This document shows, piece by piece, positions 42,613 through 51,689 of a DNA stretch of 64,000 nt; the stretch's first letter is position 1, and each line of letters opens with the position of its first letter. Source of the stretch: Billgrantia ethanolica (GTDB lineage: Bacteria; Pseudomonadota; Gammaproteobacteria; Pseudomonadales; Halomonadaceae); contig NZ_JABFTX010000005.1 in assembly GCF_021404305.1 (NCBI RefSeq), positions 1 to 64,000 of the forward strand, written 5' to 3'. The translations under genes and the position numbers were made by a program. The notes under the pieces are model-generated. The model was not told the DNA's origin, ran no database searches, and saw nothing but the letters and a program-made list of their open reading frames with translations.

Positions 42613-42786
42613 ATGGAAGACCCGGATACCATGGCGCCCGAGGAGCGGAAGAAAAAGGAGTTCAAGCTGTTCCTCTTCATCGCCATCCTGCTGTTTCCCA
42701 TCCTGGCGATAGCCGTTGTCGGCAGCTTCGGCTTCTCGGTATGGATTTACCAGACCTTCACGGGCCCGCCCGGGCCGCCGAGCTGA
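42613..42786 (+). CDS. napE: periplasmic nitrate reductase small subunit NapE
   Basis: 57 aa. Charged N-terminus (PEERKKKEFKLF) followed by one membrane span (LFIAILLFPILAIAVVGSFGFSVW) and a short IYQTFTGPPG tail, the NapE signature. AAGGGGAGAGG precedes the ATG. First gene of a tightly packed nap operon; stop is 7 bp before napF. Its biochemical role is poorly known. Confidence 0.92.
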   Translation: MEDPDTMAPEERKKKEFKLFLFIAILLFPILAIAVVGSFGFSVWIYQTFTGPPGPPS

Positions 42787-42793
42787 GGGTCGT

Positions 42794-43294
42794 ATGCACA
42801 AGGCGAACAATCACAATACACGTCGCCAGTTCTTTCGCTCTCTCGGCGGTCATGGCCCGATCCGGCGGCCACCCTGGTCCGACCATGACTTCACCGAACG
42901 CTGCGTGCGCTGTGCGGCCTGTATCGAGGCCTGCCCCGAGGGTGTGCTGTTCCATGGCGGCGGCGGTTATCCCGAGATCCGCTTCGACCAGGCGGGCTGC
43001 TCGCTGTGTCGCGCCTGCGTCGAGGTCTGCGAGGCAGACGTGTTCGACACCCAGCGCCCCGCCTTTCCCTGGCGCGCCCATATCGAGAGCCACTGCCTGG
43101 CGCTGGCCGACATTCACTGCCAGAGCTGCCAGGACGCCTGCGAGTGGCAGGCTATCGTCTTTTCCCCCCAGTTGGGGCGCCCGCCCAAGCCGCGCCTGAA
43201 CGGCGAAGCCTGTACCGGCTGCGGGGCCTGCCAGGCCCTGTGCCCCAACCACGCCATCACAATGACAAGCGAGGAGATGGCCCATGCCGAATGA
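42794..43294 (+). CDS. napF: ferredoxin-type protein NapF
   Basis: 166 aa from ATG 42794; an earlier in-frame ATG overlaps napE and is rejected. Cluster motifs: CVRCAACIEACP, CSLCRACVEVCE, an atypical CQSCQDACEW and CTGCGACQALCP. N-terminal RRQFFRSLGG resembles a twin-arginine signal but NapF is cytosolic in E. coli, where it helps load the Fe-S cluster of NapA. Overlaps napD by 11 bp. Confidence 0.92.
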   Translation: MHKANNHNTRRQFFRSLGGHGPIRRPPWSDHDFTERCVRCAACIEACPEGVLFHGGGGYPEIRFDQAGCSLCRACVEVCEADVFDTQRPAFPWRAHIESHCLALADIHCQSCQDACEWQAIVFSPQLGRPPKPRLNGEACTGCGACQALCPNHAITMTSEEMAHAE

Positions 43295-43595
43295 AACCCT
43301 CCACATCGCCAGTCTGCTGGTACATGTCCGGCCCGAGCACGCCCGGGAAGTGACGCGATGGCTGGCTGCCCAGCCCGAGAGCGAGGTCAGCGCCGAGGAT
43401 CCCAGCGGCAAACTGGTGGTAGTGGTGGAGAGTTTGCGCGAGGCGCGGATTCTCGAGCTGATCGATGCGATCCAGGTGCGGCCAGGCGTACTGGGAGCGG
43501 CGCTGGTGTATCACCAGGTACTCGATCCCGCGTCTGCCGATGAACCCGCCGATCCCGTCTCATCCCAAGCCGCTGCAGAAGGAATGCCGACATGA
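43284..43595 (+). CDS. napD: NapD chaperone for NapA
   Basis: 103 aa, ferredoxin-like fold chaperone that binds the NapA Tat signal peptide. Opening HIASLLVHVRPEHAREVTRWLA and later KLVVVVESLREARILELIDAIQVRPGVLGAALVYHQV match NapD. Its stop overlaps the napA start by 4 bp (ATGA), so chaperone and client are translationally coupled. Confidence 0.92.
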   Translation: MPNETLHIASLLVHVRPEHAREVTRWLAAQPESEVSAEDPSGKLVVVVESLREARILELIDAIQVRPGVLGAALVYHQVLDPASADEPADPVSSQAAAEGMPT

Positions 43596-46096
43596 AGATG
43601 ACGCGTCGTGAATTCGCCAAGGCCAACGCAGTGGCCGTGGCGGCGGCCACTGCCGGTATGGCCATTCCGGCCGGCGCCACCAACCTCATCACCAACGCCG
43701 ACTTGACGCGGCTGAACTGGAACAAGGCGCCCTGCCGCTTCTGTGGGGTGGGCTGCAGCGTCATGGTGGCCACCCAGGGCAACCGTATCGTGGCCACTCA
43801 CGGTGACATTCATTCGGAGGTCAACCGCGGGCTCAACTGCGTCAAGGGCTACTTCCTGTCCAAGATTCTCTACGGTCAGGACCGCCTGCAGCAGCCGCTG
43901 CTGCGCAAGCGCAACGGCGTTTACGACAAGCGCGGGGACTTCGAGCCGGTCTCCTGGGACGAAGCCCTCGACCTGATGGCCGACAAGTTCAAGAGCGCCA
44001 TTCGCGAGCACGGACCCGAGAGCGTGGCGATGTTCGGCTCCGGCCAGTGGACCATTTGGGAAGGCTATGCCGCCAGCAAGCTGTTCAAGGCCGGGCTGCG
44101 CTCCAACAACATCGACCCCAATGCGCGGCACTGCATGGCCTCGGCGGTGTTCGCCTTCATGCGCGCTTTCGGCTCCGACGAGCCCATGGGCGTCTACGAC
44201 GACATTGAGCACGCCAACGCCTTCGTGCTGTGGGGCTCCAACATGGCGGAGATGCACCCGATCCTCTGGACCCGGGTCACCGACCGGCGGCTCTCCTATC
44301 CCGAGACCCAGGTGGCGGTGCTCTCCACCTTTCAGCACCGCAGTTTCGACCTGGCCGACATCCCCATGGTGATGAAGCCCAACGCCGACGTGGTGATCCT
44401 CAACTACATCGCCAACCACATCATCCAGACCGATCGTGTCGACCGTGACTTCGTCGAGAATCACACCAACTTCGTGCGTGCGGTGGACGACATCGGCTAC
44501 GGCCTGCGCGACGAGCATCCGCTGCAGCAGGCGGCCGCCAATGCCGATAATCCCAACCGCTGGACGGAGATGAGCTTCGACGAATTCGCCGACCACGTCG
44601 CCGACTTCACCCTGGAACGGGCGGCACGGGAATCCGGGGTCTCCGAGAGCCGCCTGGAGCGGCTGGCCGAGCTCTATGCCGACCCCGACATCAAGGTCAT
44701 GTCGTTCTGGACCATGGGGGTCAACCAGCACACCCGCGGCGTATGGGTGAACAACCTCATCTACAACCTGCACCTGCTCACCGGCAAGATCTCCGAGCCC
44801 GGCAACAGCCCCTTCTCGCTGACCGGCCAGCCCTCTGCCTGCGGTACCGCCCGCGAGGTGGGCACCTTCGCCCATCGCCTGCCGGCGGACCGGGTGGTCA
44901 CCAACCCCGAGCATCGCCGCGAGGCGGAGCAGATCTGGAAGCTGCCCGAGGGCACCATTCCCGAACGCGTCGGCTTTCATGCCGTGGAGCAGAGCCGCAA
45001 GCTCAAGGACGGTGCGATCAAGGTCTACTGGACCCAGGTCAACAACAACATGCAGGCCGGGCCCAACACCCAGCAGGAGATCCTGCCGGGCTGGCGCAAC
45101 GAGGAGGCCTTCGTCATCGTCTCCGACATCTACCCCACGGCCTCGGCCCAGGCCGCCGACCTGATCCTGCCGGCTGCCTCCTGGGTCGAGAAGGAGGGCG
45201 CCTTCGGCAACTCCGAGCGGCGGACCCAGTTCTTCCATCAGCTGATCGATGCCCCTGGGGAGGCGCGCTCCGACCTCTGGCAACTGGTGGAGTTCTCCAA
45301 GCGGATCGACGTCGCCGACGTGTGGCCGAGCGAGCTGCTCGACAAGGCCCCCGAGTACCGCGACAAGACGCTGTTCGAGCTGCTCTATGCCAACGGCCAG
45401 GTAGACAGCTACCCGCTCTCGGACATGGAAGAGGGTTACGCCAACCAGGAGGCCGAGGCGTTCGGCTTCTATATCCAGAAGGGGCTGTTCGAGGAGTACG
45501 CTCGCTTCGGCCGCGGCAAGGGCAAGGATCTCGACGCCTTCGATAACTACCACCAGAACCGCGGCAAGCGCTGGCCGGTGGTGGACGGCCAGGAGACCCT
45601 GTGGCGCTATCGCGAAGGCTACGACCCTTACGTGGAAGAGGGCCGGGGCGTACAGTTCTACGCCAAGCCCGACGACCGCGCGCTGATCTTTGCCGTTCCC
45701 GACGAGCCGCCGCCCGAGTCGCCGGACGAGGAGTACCCCTACTGGCTCTCCACGGGGCGGGTGCTCGAACACTGGCACACCGGCTCCATGACCCGCCGTG
45801 TGCCGGAGCTGCATCGTGCGGTACCGGCGGCGCTGCTCTACATGCACCCGGAGGATGCCCGCGCAGAGGGCATGCGGCGCGGCAGCGAGGTGAAGGTGAT
45901 TAGTCGTCGTGGCGAGGTGCGCCTGCGGGTGGAGACCCGCGGCCGGGTCACGCCACCGCGGGGGCTGGTCTACGTGCCCTTCTTCGATGCCAACCGGCTG
46001 ATCAACAACGTGGTGCTGGACGCCACGGACCCGATCTCCAAGCAGACGGACTTCAAGAAGTGCGCGGTTCGTCTCGAACTGGTCAGCCTGGCCTGA
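43592..46096 (+). CDS. napA: periplasmic nitrate reductase catalytic subunit NapA
   Basis: Mo-bisMGD enzyme reducing nitrate to nitrite in the periplasm, 834 aa. Tat signal TRREFAKANAVAVAAATAGMA; 4Fe-4S motif CRFCGVGC...NCVKGY; molybdenum Cys in DPNARHCMASAVFAFMRAFG. The MGD-binding C-terminal domain ends with TDFKKCAVRLELV, as in other NapA. Receives electrons from NapB. Operon order napEFDABC without napGH means electrons come from quinol via NapC. Confidence 0.97.
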   Translation: MKMTRREFAKANAVAVAAATAGMAIPAGATNLITNADLTRLNWNKAPCRFCGVGCSVMVATQGNRIVATHGDIHSEVNRGLNCVKGYFLSKILYGQDRLQQPLLRKRNGVYDKRGDFEPVSWDEALDLMADKFKSAIREHGPESVAMFGSGQWTIWEGYAASKLFKAGLRSNNIDPNARHCMASAVFAFMRAFGSDEPMGVYDDIEHANAFVLWGSNMAEMHPILWTRVTDRRLSYPETQVAVLSTFQHRSFDLADIPMVMKPNADVVILNYIANHIIQTDRVDRDFVENHTNFVRAVDDIGYGLRDEHPLQQAAANADNPNRWTEMSFDEFADHVADFTLERAARESGVSESRLERLAELYADPDIKVMSFWTMGVNQHTRGVWVNNLIYNLHLLTGKISEPGNSPFSLTGQPSACGTAREVGTFAHRLPADRVVTNPEHRREAEQIWKLPEGTIPERVGFHAVEQSRKLKDGAIKVYWTQVNNNMQAGPNTQQEILPGWRNEEAFVIVSDIYPTASAQAADLILPAASWVEKEGAFGNSERRTQFFHQLIDAPGEARSDLWQLVEFSKRIDVADVWPSELLDKAPEYRDKTLFELLYANGQVDSYPLSDMEEGYANQEAEAFGFYIQKGLFEEYARFGRGKGKDLDAFDNYHQNRGKRWPVVDGQETLWRYREGYDPYVEEGRGVQFYAKPDDRALIFAVPDEPPPESPDEEYPYWLSTGRVLEHWHTGSMTRRVPELHRAVPAALLYMHPEDARAEGMRRGSEVKVISRRGEVRLRVETRGRVTPPRGLVYVPFFDANRLINNVVLDATDPISKQTDFKKCAVRLELVSLA

Positions 46097-46120
46097 GGCC
46101 GAGACAGAAGGAGAAATGCG

Positions 46121-46609
46121 ATGAAATGGCTCACTATGCTCAGTCTCTCGCTGGCGCTGGTCGTTGCCGGACTGGTAATCGCCGAAGAGCATCGGGACGA
46201 TTCGGCACCGGACGGCTTGCGGCCGGGCGGTACCCTCAGCCAGTCCCTGCCGGCACCGCCGTTGGCCGGCGAGCCCCGGGACGCCGGGCGCGAAGTGCTC
46301 AACTACCCGGAGCAGCCGCCGGTCATCCCCCACGGCATCCGCGACTATCAGGTCGATACCCGGGCCAACCGCTGTCTCACCTGCCACAGCCGCGAGCATG
46401 CGGTTCAGGCCGGTGCGCCCATGGTCAGCATCAGTCACTTCCGCGACCGCCACCAGCAGGTGCTGGCGGCGGTGTCGCCCGACCGCTACTTCTGCACCCA
46501 GTGTCATGTGCCACAGACCGATGCCAGCCCCATCGTTCCCAACACCTTCCTCAACGTCGACGAGATGCTGGGAGAAATGCTCCAGCAGCGTGAGGGAGGT
46601 GGCCAATGA
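46121..46609 (+). CDS. napB: diheme cytochrome c subunit NapB
   Basis: 162 aa, periplasmic electron-transfer subunit of NapAB. Signal sequence LSLALVVAGLVIA; two CxxCH haem sites, CLTCHSREH and CTQCHVPQ, and the conserved HFRDRH and PNTFLNVDEML segments. AGGAGAA precedes ATG. Stop overlaps napC start (ATGA). Confidence 0.95.
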   Translation: MKWLTMLSLSLALVVAGLVIAEEHRDDSAPDGLRPGGTLSQSLPAPPLAGEPRDAGREVLNYPEQPPVIPHGIRDYQVDTRANRCLTCHSREHAVQAGAPMVSISHFRDRHQQVLAAVSPDRYFCTQCHVPQTDASPIVPNTFLNVDEMLGEMLQQREGGGQ

Positions 46610-47274
46610 AGCGCTGGTTGATCACCTATTGGCGTATCCTGATGCGCCCCAGCATGCACTTCAGCCTGGGGTTCCTGACGCTTGGCGGCTTCATCGCCGG
46701 GATCTTCTTCTGGGGCGGCTTCAACACCGCGGTGGAGGCGACCAATACCCAGCAGTTCTGCATCTCCTGCCATGAGATGGAGCGCAATCCCTACCGTGAG
46801 ATGCAGGGCAGGATCCACGACGTCAACCGCTCCGGGGTCGGCGCCCAGTGTGCCGACTGCCATGTGCCCCACGGCTGGACGCACAAGATGGGGCGCAAGA
46901 TGGAGGCTTCCAAGGAGGTGTGGGGCTGGATCTTCGGCACCATTCGCACCGAGGAGCGGTTCGAGGACAAGCGGCGCGAGCTGGCGGAAAGGGAGTGGGC
47001 CAGGCTGGAGGCCAATGACTCGCTGGAGTGCCGCAACTGCCACGACTTCGAGTCCATGGACTTCACCCAGCAGAGCTCACGCGCCGCGCTTGCCCACTCC
47101 ACCACCCTCGCCGACGGAGAGGCAACCTGCATTACCTGCCACAAGGGCATTGCCCACGAGCTGCCTGACATGAGCGAGTTCTATCAGAGTACCGCCACGG
47201 GGCTGCCCGGCATCGAGTCCTGGGTCGCTCACTTGAAGCGGGATGCACCGGTGCCGGGCTACCCGGCCGATTGA
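46606..47274 (+). CDS. napC: tetraheme quinol dehydrogenase NapC
   Basis: 222 aa, NapC/NirT family. One N-terminal membrane anchor (LGFLTLGGFIAGIFFWGGF) and four CxxCH sites: CISCHEM, CADCHVPH, CRNCHDFE and CITCHKGI. Transfers electrons from membrane quinol to NapB. Last gene of the nap operon; convergent with the AEC transporter gene. Confidence 0.96.
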   Translation: MKRWLITYWRILMRPSMHFSLGFLTLGGFIAGIFFWGGFNTAVEATNTQQFCISCHEMERNPYREMQGRIHDVNRSGVGAQCADCHVPHGWTHKMGRKMEASKEVWGWIFGTIRTEERFEDKRRELAEREWARLEANDSLECRNCHDFESMDFTQQSSRAALAHSTTLADGEATCITCHKGIAHELPDMSEFYQSTATGLPGIESWVAHLKRDAPVPGYPAD

Positions 47275-47325
47275 GCGAGGTGGGGAGTTCTAGCGTAACT
47301 GAGACGGGGGCGCTGGTCGCTAGCC

Positions 47326-48282
47326 TCAGGCAGTGGGCAGCAGCCCAACGCTCTTGATCGCCCAGATAGCCACGCTCAGGGTCACGAAGGCGGATAGGGT
47401 GGCGACCATCAGCGTGGCGGCGCTGACACCGGCCATGCCGTAGCGTTGGCCCAGCAGCGGGAAGACGCTGATCATGGGCGCACAGGCAAACAGCAGCGCC
47501 CCGGCCAGCAGCATGGGGTCCGCTTCCGGTATCAGCAGGAACACGCCGAGCACCGCCAGCGGGTGCAGGATCAGCTTGCCCGCTACGATCTGGCCTACGT
47601 CGTTCATCATGCCGCGCACCTGGAGGCCAAACAGGGTGCCGCCGATGACGAACAGCGCCGCGGGGCCGGAGGCGTTGGCCAGCATGTCGACCGCCTGGGC
47701 CAGCGGCCGGGGCAAGGCGGTGTCGGTCACCGCCAGCAGCAGGCCCAGCGCCAGCCCTACCAGAATGGGGTTGCGTATCAGGCGGAAGAGGGTCTTGCGT
47801 GCCACCGTGGCGAGACCGGCGCCGCGCTGGCGGCCTACCTCGGCGAGAATCAGCGCCATCGGAATGATCAGCAGGTTCTCGATCAGCATGTTCAGCGCCA
47901 GGAAAACCGCCGCCGGAGAGGCACCCAGCACCATGGCCGCCACCGGAAAGCCGATGAAGCCGCTGTTGGAGGCCGACATGCCCAGGGCGTGAATAGCCCC
48001 TTCGCTGAGCGGCTTGCGCTGCAGGCCGAGGGTCAGCAGCAGGGCGAAGGCGAACACCGCCAGCGAACCGAGGCCATAGGCCAGCAGGTAGTGAGGTCGC
48101 AGGACCTCGTCGAGGGGATTCTGGGTCACCGCGCGGATGACCAGCGCCGGCAAGGCGAAGTAGAGCACGAAGATGGTGATCCCCTGCAGCTGCTCCCGAT
48201 TCACCAGTCGCGTGCCCATGGCCAGGTAGCCGGCCCCGATCAACAGGAAGATCGGGGTGGTGATGGCGAGTATTTCCAGCAT
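47326..48282 (-). CDS. AEC family transporter (auxin efflux carrier-type permease)
   Basis: 318 aa, ten predicted membrane segments. Typical opening ILAITTPIFLLIGAGYLAMGTRL and the helix-break segment SASNSGFIGFPVAAMVLGAS. Bacterial members include malonate and malate carriers. Neighbour of pcaR and the pca genes, so a role in aromatic-acid or dicarboxylate movement is possible but unproven. Confidence 0.9.
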   Translation of the reverse strand: MLEILAITTPIFLLIGAGYLAMGTRLVNREQLQGITIFVLYFALPALVIRAVTQNPLDEVLRPHYLLAYGLGSLAVFAFALLLTLGLQRKPLSEGAIHALGMSASNSGFIGFPVAAMVLGASPAAVFLALNMLIENLLIIPMALILAEVGRQRGAGLATVARKTLFRLIRNPILVGLALGLLLAVTDTALPRPLAQAVDMLANASGPAALFVIGGTLFGLQVRGMMNDVGQIVAGKLILHPLAVLGVFLLIPEADPMLLAGALLFACAPMISVFPLLGQRYGMAGVSAATLMVATLSAFVTLSVAIWAIKSVGLLPTA

Positions 48283-48332
48283 GCACCCTTCCTGGCATGG
48301 GGTGGGTTAGACGGCGTTTCGCCTTGCCATGC

Positions 48333-49118
48333 TCAACTTACCGTTTCCCTAATCTCCCGCGCCTTTCTCTGCAGCAGCGGCAAGTATTCCCGCATCAGGG
48401 TGTCGAGATCGACCCGGGCGGCGTTGGTGCTGATGTTGATCGCGCCGAGCAGCTTGCCGTTGGCGTCGAAGGCCGGTACCGCCAGCGAGCGCAGCCCCGA
48501 GTCGAGTTCTTGATCAGCAATGGCGTAGCCCTGCTGGCGCACCTTGAGAATGCACTTCTTCAGCAGCGCCTTGTCGGTCACGGTCTTGTCGGTGTGGCGC
48601 TCCAGGGTGACCCGCTCGAGGAAGGCATCGAGTTCGGCGTCGGGCAGTTGAGCCAGCAGCGCTCGGCCCATGGAGGTGTGCGCCGCGGGCAGGCGGGTGC
48701 CAACCGAGAGGGTGATCGCCATCAGCCGATGGGGGGCCGAGGAGCGCGCCACGTAGGTAACGGCATCGCCGTCGAGTACGCCCAGGGACGAGGATTCGCC
48801 GCTTTCTGCGGTGATGTCCTCCAGCACCTGCTGGATCACGCTACGATAGTTGTTGGCAGAGAGAAAGGCGTAGCCCAGTTGCAGCACCCGTGGGGCCAGC
48901 TCGAAGTAACGGCCCTGCTTTCTCACGTAGCCCAGCGCGTGTAGCGTGAGCAGGAAGCGCCGGGCGCGGGCGCGGTTCATGTCGGTGCGTGCCGCCACCT
49001 CGCTCAGCGTCATGCGCGGGTTGGCCTCGTCGAAGGCCAGAATGACCTCGAGGCCGCTGGCCAGGGCGGTCACGAAGTCGCGGTCGTCTGGGCTGAGAAC
49101 CTCTTCCTCTGGTGTCAT
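48333..49118 (-). CDS. pcaR: IclR-family regulator PcaR/PobR type
   Basis: 261 aa. N-terminal winged helix (LSEVAARTDMNRARARRFLLTLHALGYV, about 38-65) and C-terminal IclR effector domain (RLPAAHTSMGRALLAQLPD and DQELDSGLRSLAVPAFDANGKLLGAINIS). Matches the PcaR/PcaU/PobR branch, which responds to beta-ketoadipate or protocatechuate. Divergent from pcaB with a three-half-site operator in between, so it probably controls itself, pcaB, the BKACE gene and pcaIJF. Confidence 0.92.
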   Translation of the reverse strand: MTPEEEVLSPDDRDFVTALASGLEVILAFDEANPRMTLSEVAARTDMNRARARRFLLTLHALGYVRKQGRYFELAPRVLQLGYAFLSANNYRSVIQQVLEDITAESGESSSLGVLDGDAVTYVARSSAPHRLMAITLSVGTRLPAAHTSMGRALLAQLPDAELDAFLERVTLERHTDKTVTDKALLKKCILKVRQQGYAIADQELDSGLRSLAVPAFDANGKLLGAINISTNAARVDLDTLMREYLPLLQRKAREIRETVS

Positions 49119-49167
49119 TGTCGTTCCGTTATCGTGAGTTGCTCCCGGGTCGCCCCCAATCTAGCAT

Positions 49168-49194
49168 AGTGTTCGAATCACGAACACTTGTTCG
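49168..49194. promoter_or_regulatory. PcaR operator upstream of pcaR/pcaB
   Basis: AGTGTTCG-AATCA-CGAACACT (49168-49188) is a perfect dyad, followed by a third GTTCG at 49190-49194. GTTCG to CGAAC is 10 bp; the two direct GTTCG copies are 19 bp apart. The same spacings recur at the two other operators. Similar to the three-repeat sites of PcaU and the GTTCG-N5-CGCAC site of Pseudomonas PcaR. Confidence 0.75.
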
Positions 49195-49273
49195 ACTATA
49201 GGCTGAGCGACTGGCAAGACCAAGTCGTGAGTCCGAGCCCTGATGACCGGAAACATGTTACCGGAGACATGAT

Positions 49274-50647
49274 ATGTCCGACGCCCTGCTTCAGCATCCC
49301 TTCATGAGCCAAGCCGCGCTGAATGAGTGCAATGCCCAGGCCATGGTGGCCGGCATGCTGGCCTTCGAGCTGGCCCTGGCCGAGGTGCAGGAGGCGCGTG
49401 GCCTTCTGCCCGAAGGTGTGGCGGCGCAGATGCGTCAGGCACTCGAGGGACACGCCTTCGATATCTCGTCCATTGGCGCCGGCGTGGCCAGCGGCGGCAA
49501 CGCGGCGATCCCCTTCGTCAAGCAGGCGCGCGCGGCGCTGCCCGCCGAGCTGCGGCGCCATTTTCACCTCGGCGCCACCAGCCAGGACGTGATCGACTCG
49601 GTGCTGATGCTGATGCTCAAGCCGCGCTTGGCAGCGCTGGATGCGCTGCTGCGACGCTGCCGTAGTGCTGCGGTCGAGCTGATGCAGGCTCACGAAACCA
49701 CGGTGATGGTGGGGCGCACCCTGATGCAGCAGGCCCTACCGCTCACTTTCGGCGTCAAGGTGGCGCACTGGGGCATCGGCCTGGAGCAGGCGCGCCGTCG
49801 TCTTGCCACCCTCGAGCTGCCGGTGCAGTTCGGTGGTGCGGTAGCCGTGCACTCGGGTTTGGACGGGCCGGGCTTGGATGGGCAGGGACTGGATGGAACC
49901 GATCCGAGCGGGCTGGGCCTGGAACTGATGGATGCCCTGGCGCAGCGCCTCGAGCTGAGCGTTCCGGTGCTCCCCTGGCACACCGACCGCCAGCCGATCC
50001 ATGCATTGGCCACCGCGCTGGACGCCGTGGCCTGCGCCGCCGAGAAGCTGGCGCTCGATGTCGCGCTGCTGACCCAGACCGAAGTGGGCGAAGTGAGCGA
50101 GCCCGGCGGCGAGGGCATGGGCGAGTCCTCCTCCATGCCGCACAAGCGCAACCCGGTGCGCTGTGCACTGATTCGCGGCGCGGCGCGGCAGGTCCACGGC
50201 CATGTCTCGGTGATCCTCAATGCCCAGGCCCAGCCGCTGGAGCGCGGCCTGGGCGAGTGGCACGCCGAGTGGACGCCGCTGCTCGACAGCGCGCTGCTGG
50301 TGGAGGGGGCCCTGGAGCAGGCCGCTGTGCTGCTCGAAGGGCTCGAGGTGCACCCCGAGGCCATGCGCCGCAACCTGGCCGTCACTGGTGGCGGCATCAT
50401 GGCCGAGCCGGTATTGCGCCTGCTGGCGCCCACGCTGGGCCAGGACGCGGCCAAGCGCATCAGCGCCGAGGCTGCCGAAACGGCCCGCCTGCAGGGCGTG
50501 GCCTATGCCGAGGCGCTGCAGGCTCACCCTGAGCTGCAAGGGCAGGTGGAAGCGCAAGCGCTGCGCCAGGCAACCGATCCCGCCTTATACCTTGGTAGTA
50601 GCCAAGCGCAAGTGCGCCGCGCCGCTGCTTGGCTTCAGCGCGAATAA
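49274..50647 (+). CDS. pcaB: 3-carboxy-cis,cis-muconate cycloisomerase
   Basis: Second step of protocatechuate catabolism, forming 4-carboxymuconolactone. 457 aa, fumarase/aspartase superfamily; signature GESSSMPHKRNPV is intact (about 278-290), and SQDVIDS and TLMQQALPLTFG motifs are present. Residues about 195-209 carry an unusual GLDGP/GLDGQ/GLDGT triplet encoded by 15-nt tandem repeats. First gene after the PcaR operator. Cytosolic. Confidence 0.94.
   Translation: MSDALLQHPFMSQAALNECNAQAMVAGMLAFELALAEVQEARGLLPEGVAAQMRQALEGHAFDISSIGAGVASGGNAAIPFVKQARAALPAELRRHFHLGATSQDVIDSVLMLMLKPRLAALDALLRRCRSAAVELMQAHETTVMVGRTLMQQALPLTFGVKVAHWGIGLEQARRRLATLELPVQFGGAVAVHSGLDGPGLDGQGLDGTDPSGLGLELMDALAQRLELSVPVLPWHTDRQPIHALATALDAVACAAEKLALDVALLTQTEVGEVSEPGGEGMGESSSMPHKRNPVRCALIRGAARQVHGHVSVILNAQAQPLERGLGEWHAEWTPLLDSALLVEGALEQAAVLLEGLEVHPEAMRRNLAVTGGGIMAEPVLRLLAPTLGQDAAKRISAEAAETARLQGVAYAEALQAHPELQGQVEAQALRQATDPALYLGSSQAQVRRAAAWLQRE
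49855..49899 (+). repeat. three 15-nt tandem repeats inside pcaB
   Basis: Copies at 49855, 49870 and 49885 share the pattern GGG-N-yTGGAyGG. Length is a multiple of three, so the frame is kept; they encode GLDG three times in a surface-like loop. Confidence 0.8.
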
Positions 50648-50754
50648 TGTGCTGAAAACCCATCGATTGATGACACCCGACGAGGGGAGGCCTGGCCTCC
50701 CCTTTGTTTTTTTGCACGCTTGCCGATTTGACCGCAGAGAGACAGGGCGCTAGA

Positions 50755-50792
50755 TTGTTCGTATTGCAAAATTAAGTTCGTTATACGAACTT
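50755..50792 (+). promoter_or_regulatory. PcaR operator upstream of the BKACE gene
   Basis: TTGTTCG (50755-50761), then the 19-nt dyad AAGTTCGTTATACGAACTT (50774-50792). Half-site spacing (19 and 10 bp) equals that of the other two operators. It lies 67 bp before the start codon, as expected for a site covering the promoter. Confidence 0.8.
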
Positions 50793-50858
50793 TTCGAAAT
50801 CTTCTCAGACATTGATCCGTCAACGTCTGGCTGCGTCCCGGTTCCTCGAGAGGTCATC

Positions 50859-51689
50859 ATGTCCAATCCCTGCATTATCTGCGTTGCCATTACCGGCAGC
50901 TTGCCGCGCAAGGAAAACAACCCCGCTGTTCCCATTACCGTCGAGGAGCAGGTCGAGAGTACCCAGGCCGCCTTCGAGGCCGGGGCGACGATCGCTCACT
51001 GCCATGTGCGCAACGATGACCAGACGCCGAGCTCGGACCCCGAGAAGTTCGCCCGCTTGATGGAAGGGCTAAGAAAGCACTGCCCGGGCATGATCATTCA
51101 GCTCTCCACCGGCGGCCGCTCCGGCGCCGGCGAGGAGCGCGGCGGCATGCTGCCGCTCAAGCCGGACATGGCCAGCCTCTCGGTGGGCTCCAACAACTTT
51201 CCCAACCGCGTCTACGAGAACCCGCCGCAGCTGGTGGAGTGGCTTGCCGACGAGATGCTCAAGTACGCCGTGAAGCCAGAGATCGAAGCTTTTGACCTGT
51301 CGCACATTCACCAAGCGGTGCAGCTTTCCAGGCAGGGCAGGCTCAAGGCGCCCCTTTACGTCCAGTTCGTGATGGGGGTCAAGAATGCCATGCCGGCGGA
51401 CAAGCCGACCTTCGACTTCTACATCGAGACCCTGAAGCGACTGGCTCCGGATGCCCAGTGGTGCGGTGCCGGCGTCGGTTCCAACCAGCTTTTGCTGAAT
51501 GAGTGGTCGATCGCCGCGGGCGGTCACACCCGTACCGGCCTGGAAGACAATGTGCGGCTCGACCGCGACACCCTGGCGCCCTCCAATGCCGCCCTTGTCG
51601 AGCGTGCCGCCGCACTGTGTGAAAAATACGAGCGTCCGGTGGCTACGTGGCAGCAAGCCCGCGAGATCCTCGGTCTGGCCTCTAACTGA
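50859..51689 (+). CDS. BKACE family beta-keto acid cleavage enzyme (DUF849)
   Basis: 276 aa. Zn-binding family that reacts a beta-keto acid with acetyl-CoA to give acetoacetate and a new acyl-CoA. Zinc ligands visible in AHCHVRNDD (His47, His49); other hallmarks are QLSTGGRSG, SVGSNNFPNRVYENPP and NEWSIAAGGHTRTGLEDNVRLD (metal Glu region). It has its own PcaR-type operator and sits between pcaB and pcaIJ, so 3-oxoadipate or a close relative is the likely substrate; direct cleavage would give succinyl-CoA. Confidence 0.9.
   Translation: MSNPCIICVAITGSLPRKENNPAVPITVEEQVESTQAAFEAGATIAHCHVRNDDQTPSSDPEKFARLMEGLRKHCPGMIIQLSTGGRSGAGEERGGMLPLKPDMASLSVGSNNFPNRVYENPPQLVEWLADEMLKYAVKPEIEAFDLSHIHQAVQLSRQGRLKAPLYVQFVMGVKNAMPADKPTFDFYIETLKRLAPDAQWCGAGVGSNQLLLNEWSIAAGGHTRTGLEDNVRLDRDTLAPSNAALVERAAALCEKYERPVATWQQAREILGLASN

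Noticed and set aside
43511..46606. 1031-codon minus-strand frame opposite napA
   Set aside because: Long only because napA has strong GC3 bias; no domain, no ribosome-binding site, covers napA and napB completely.
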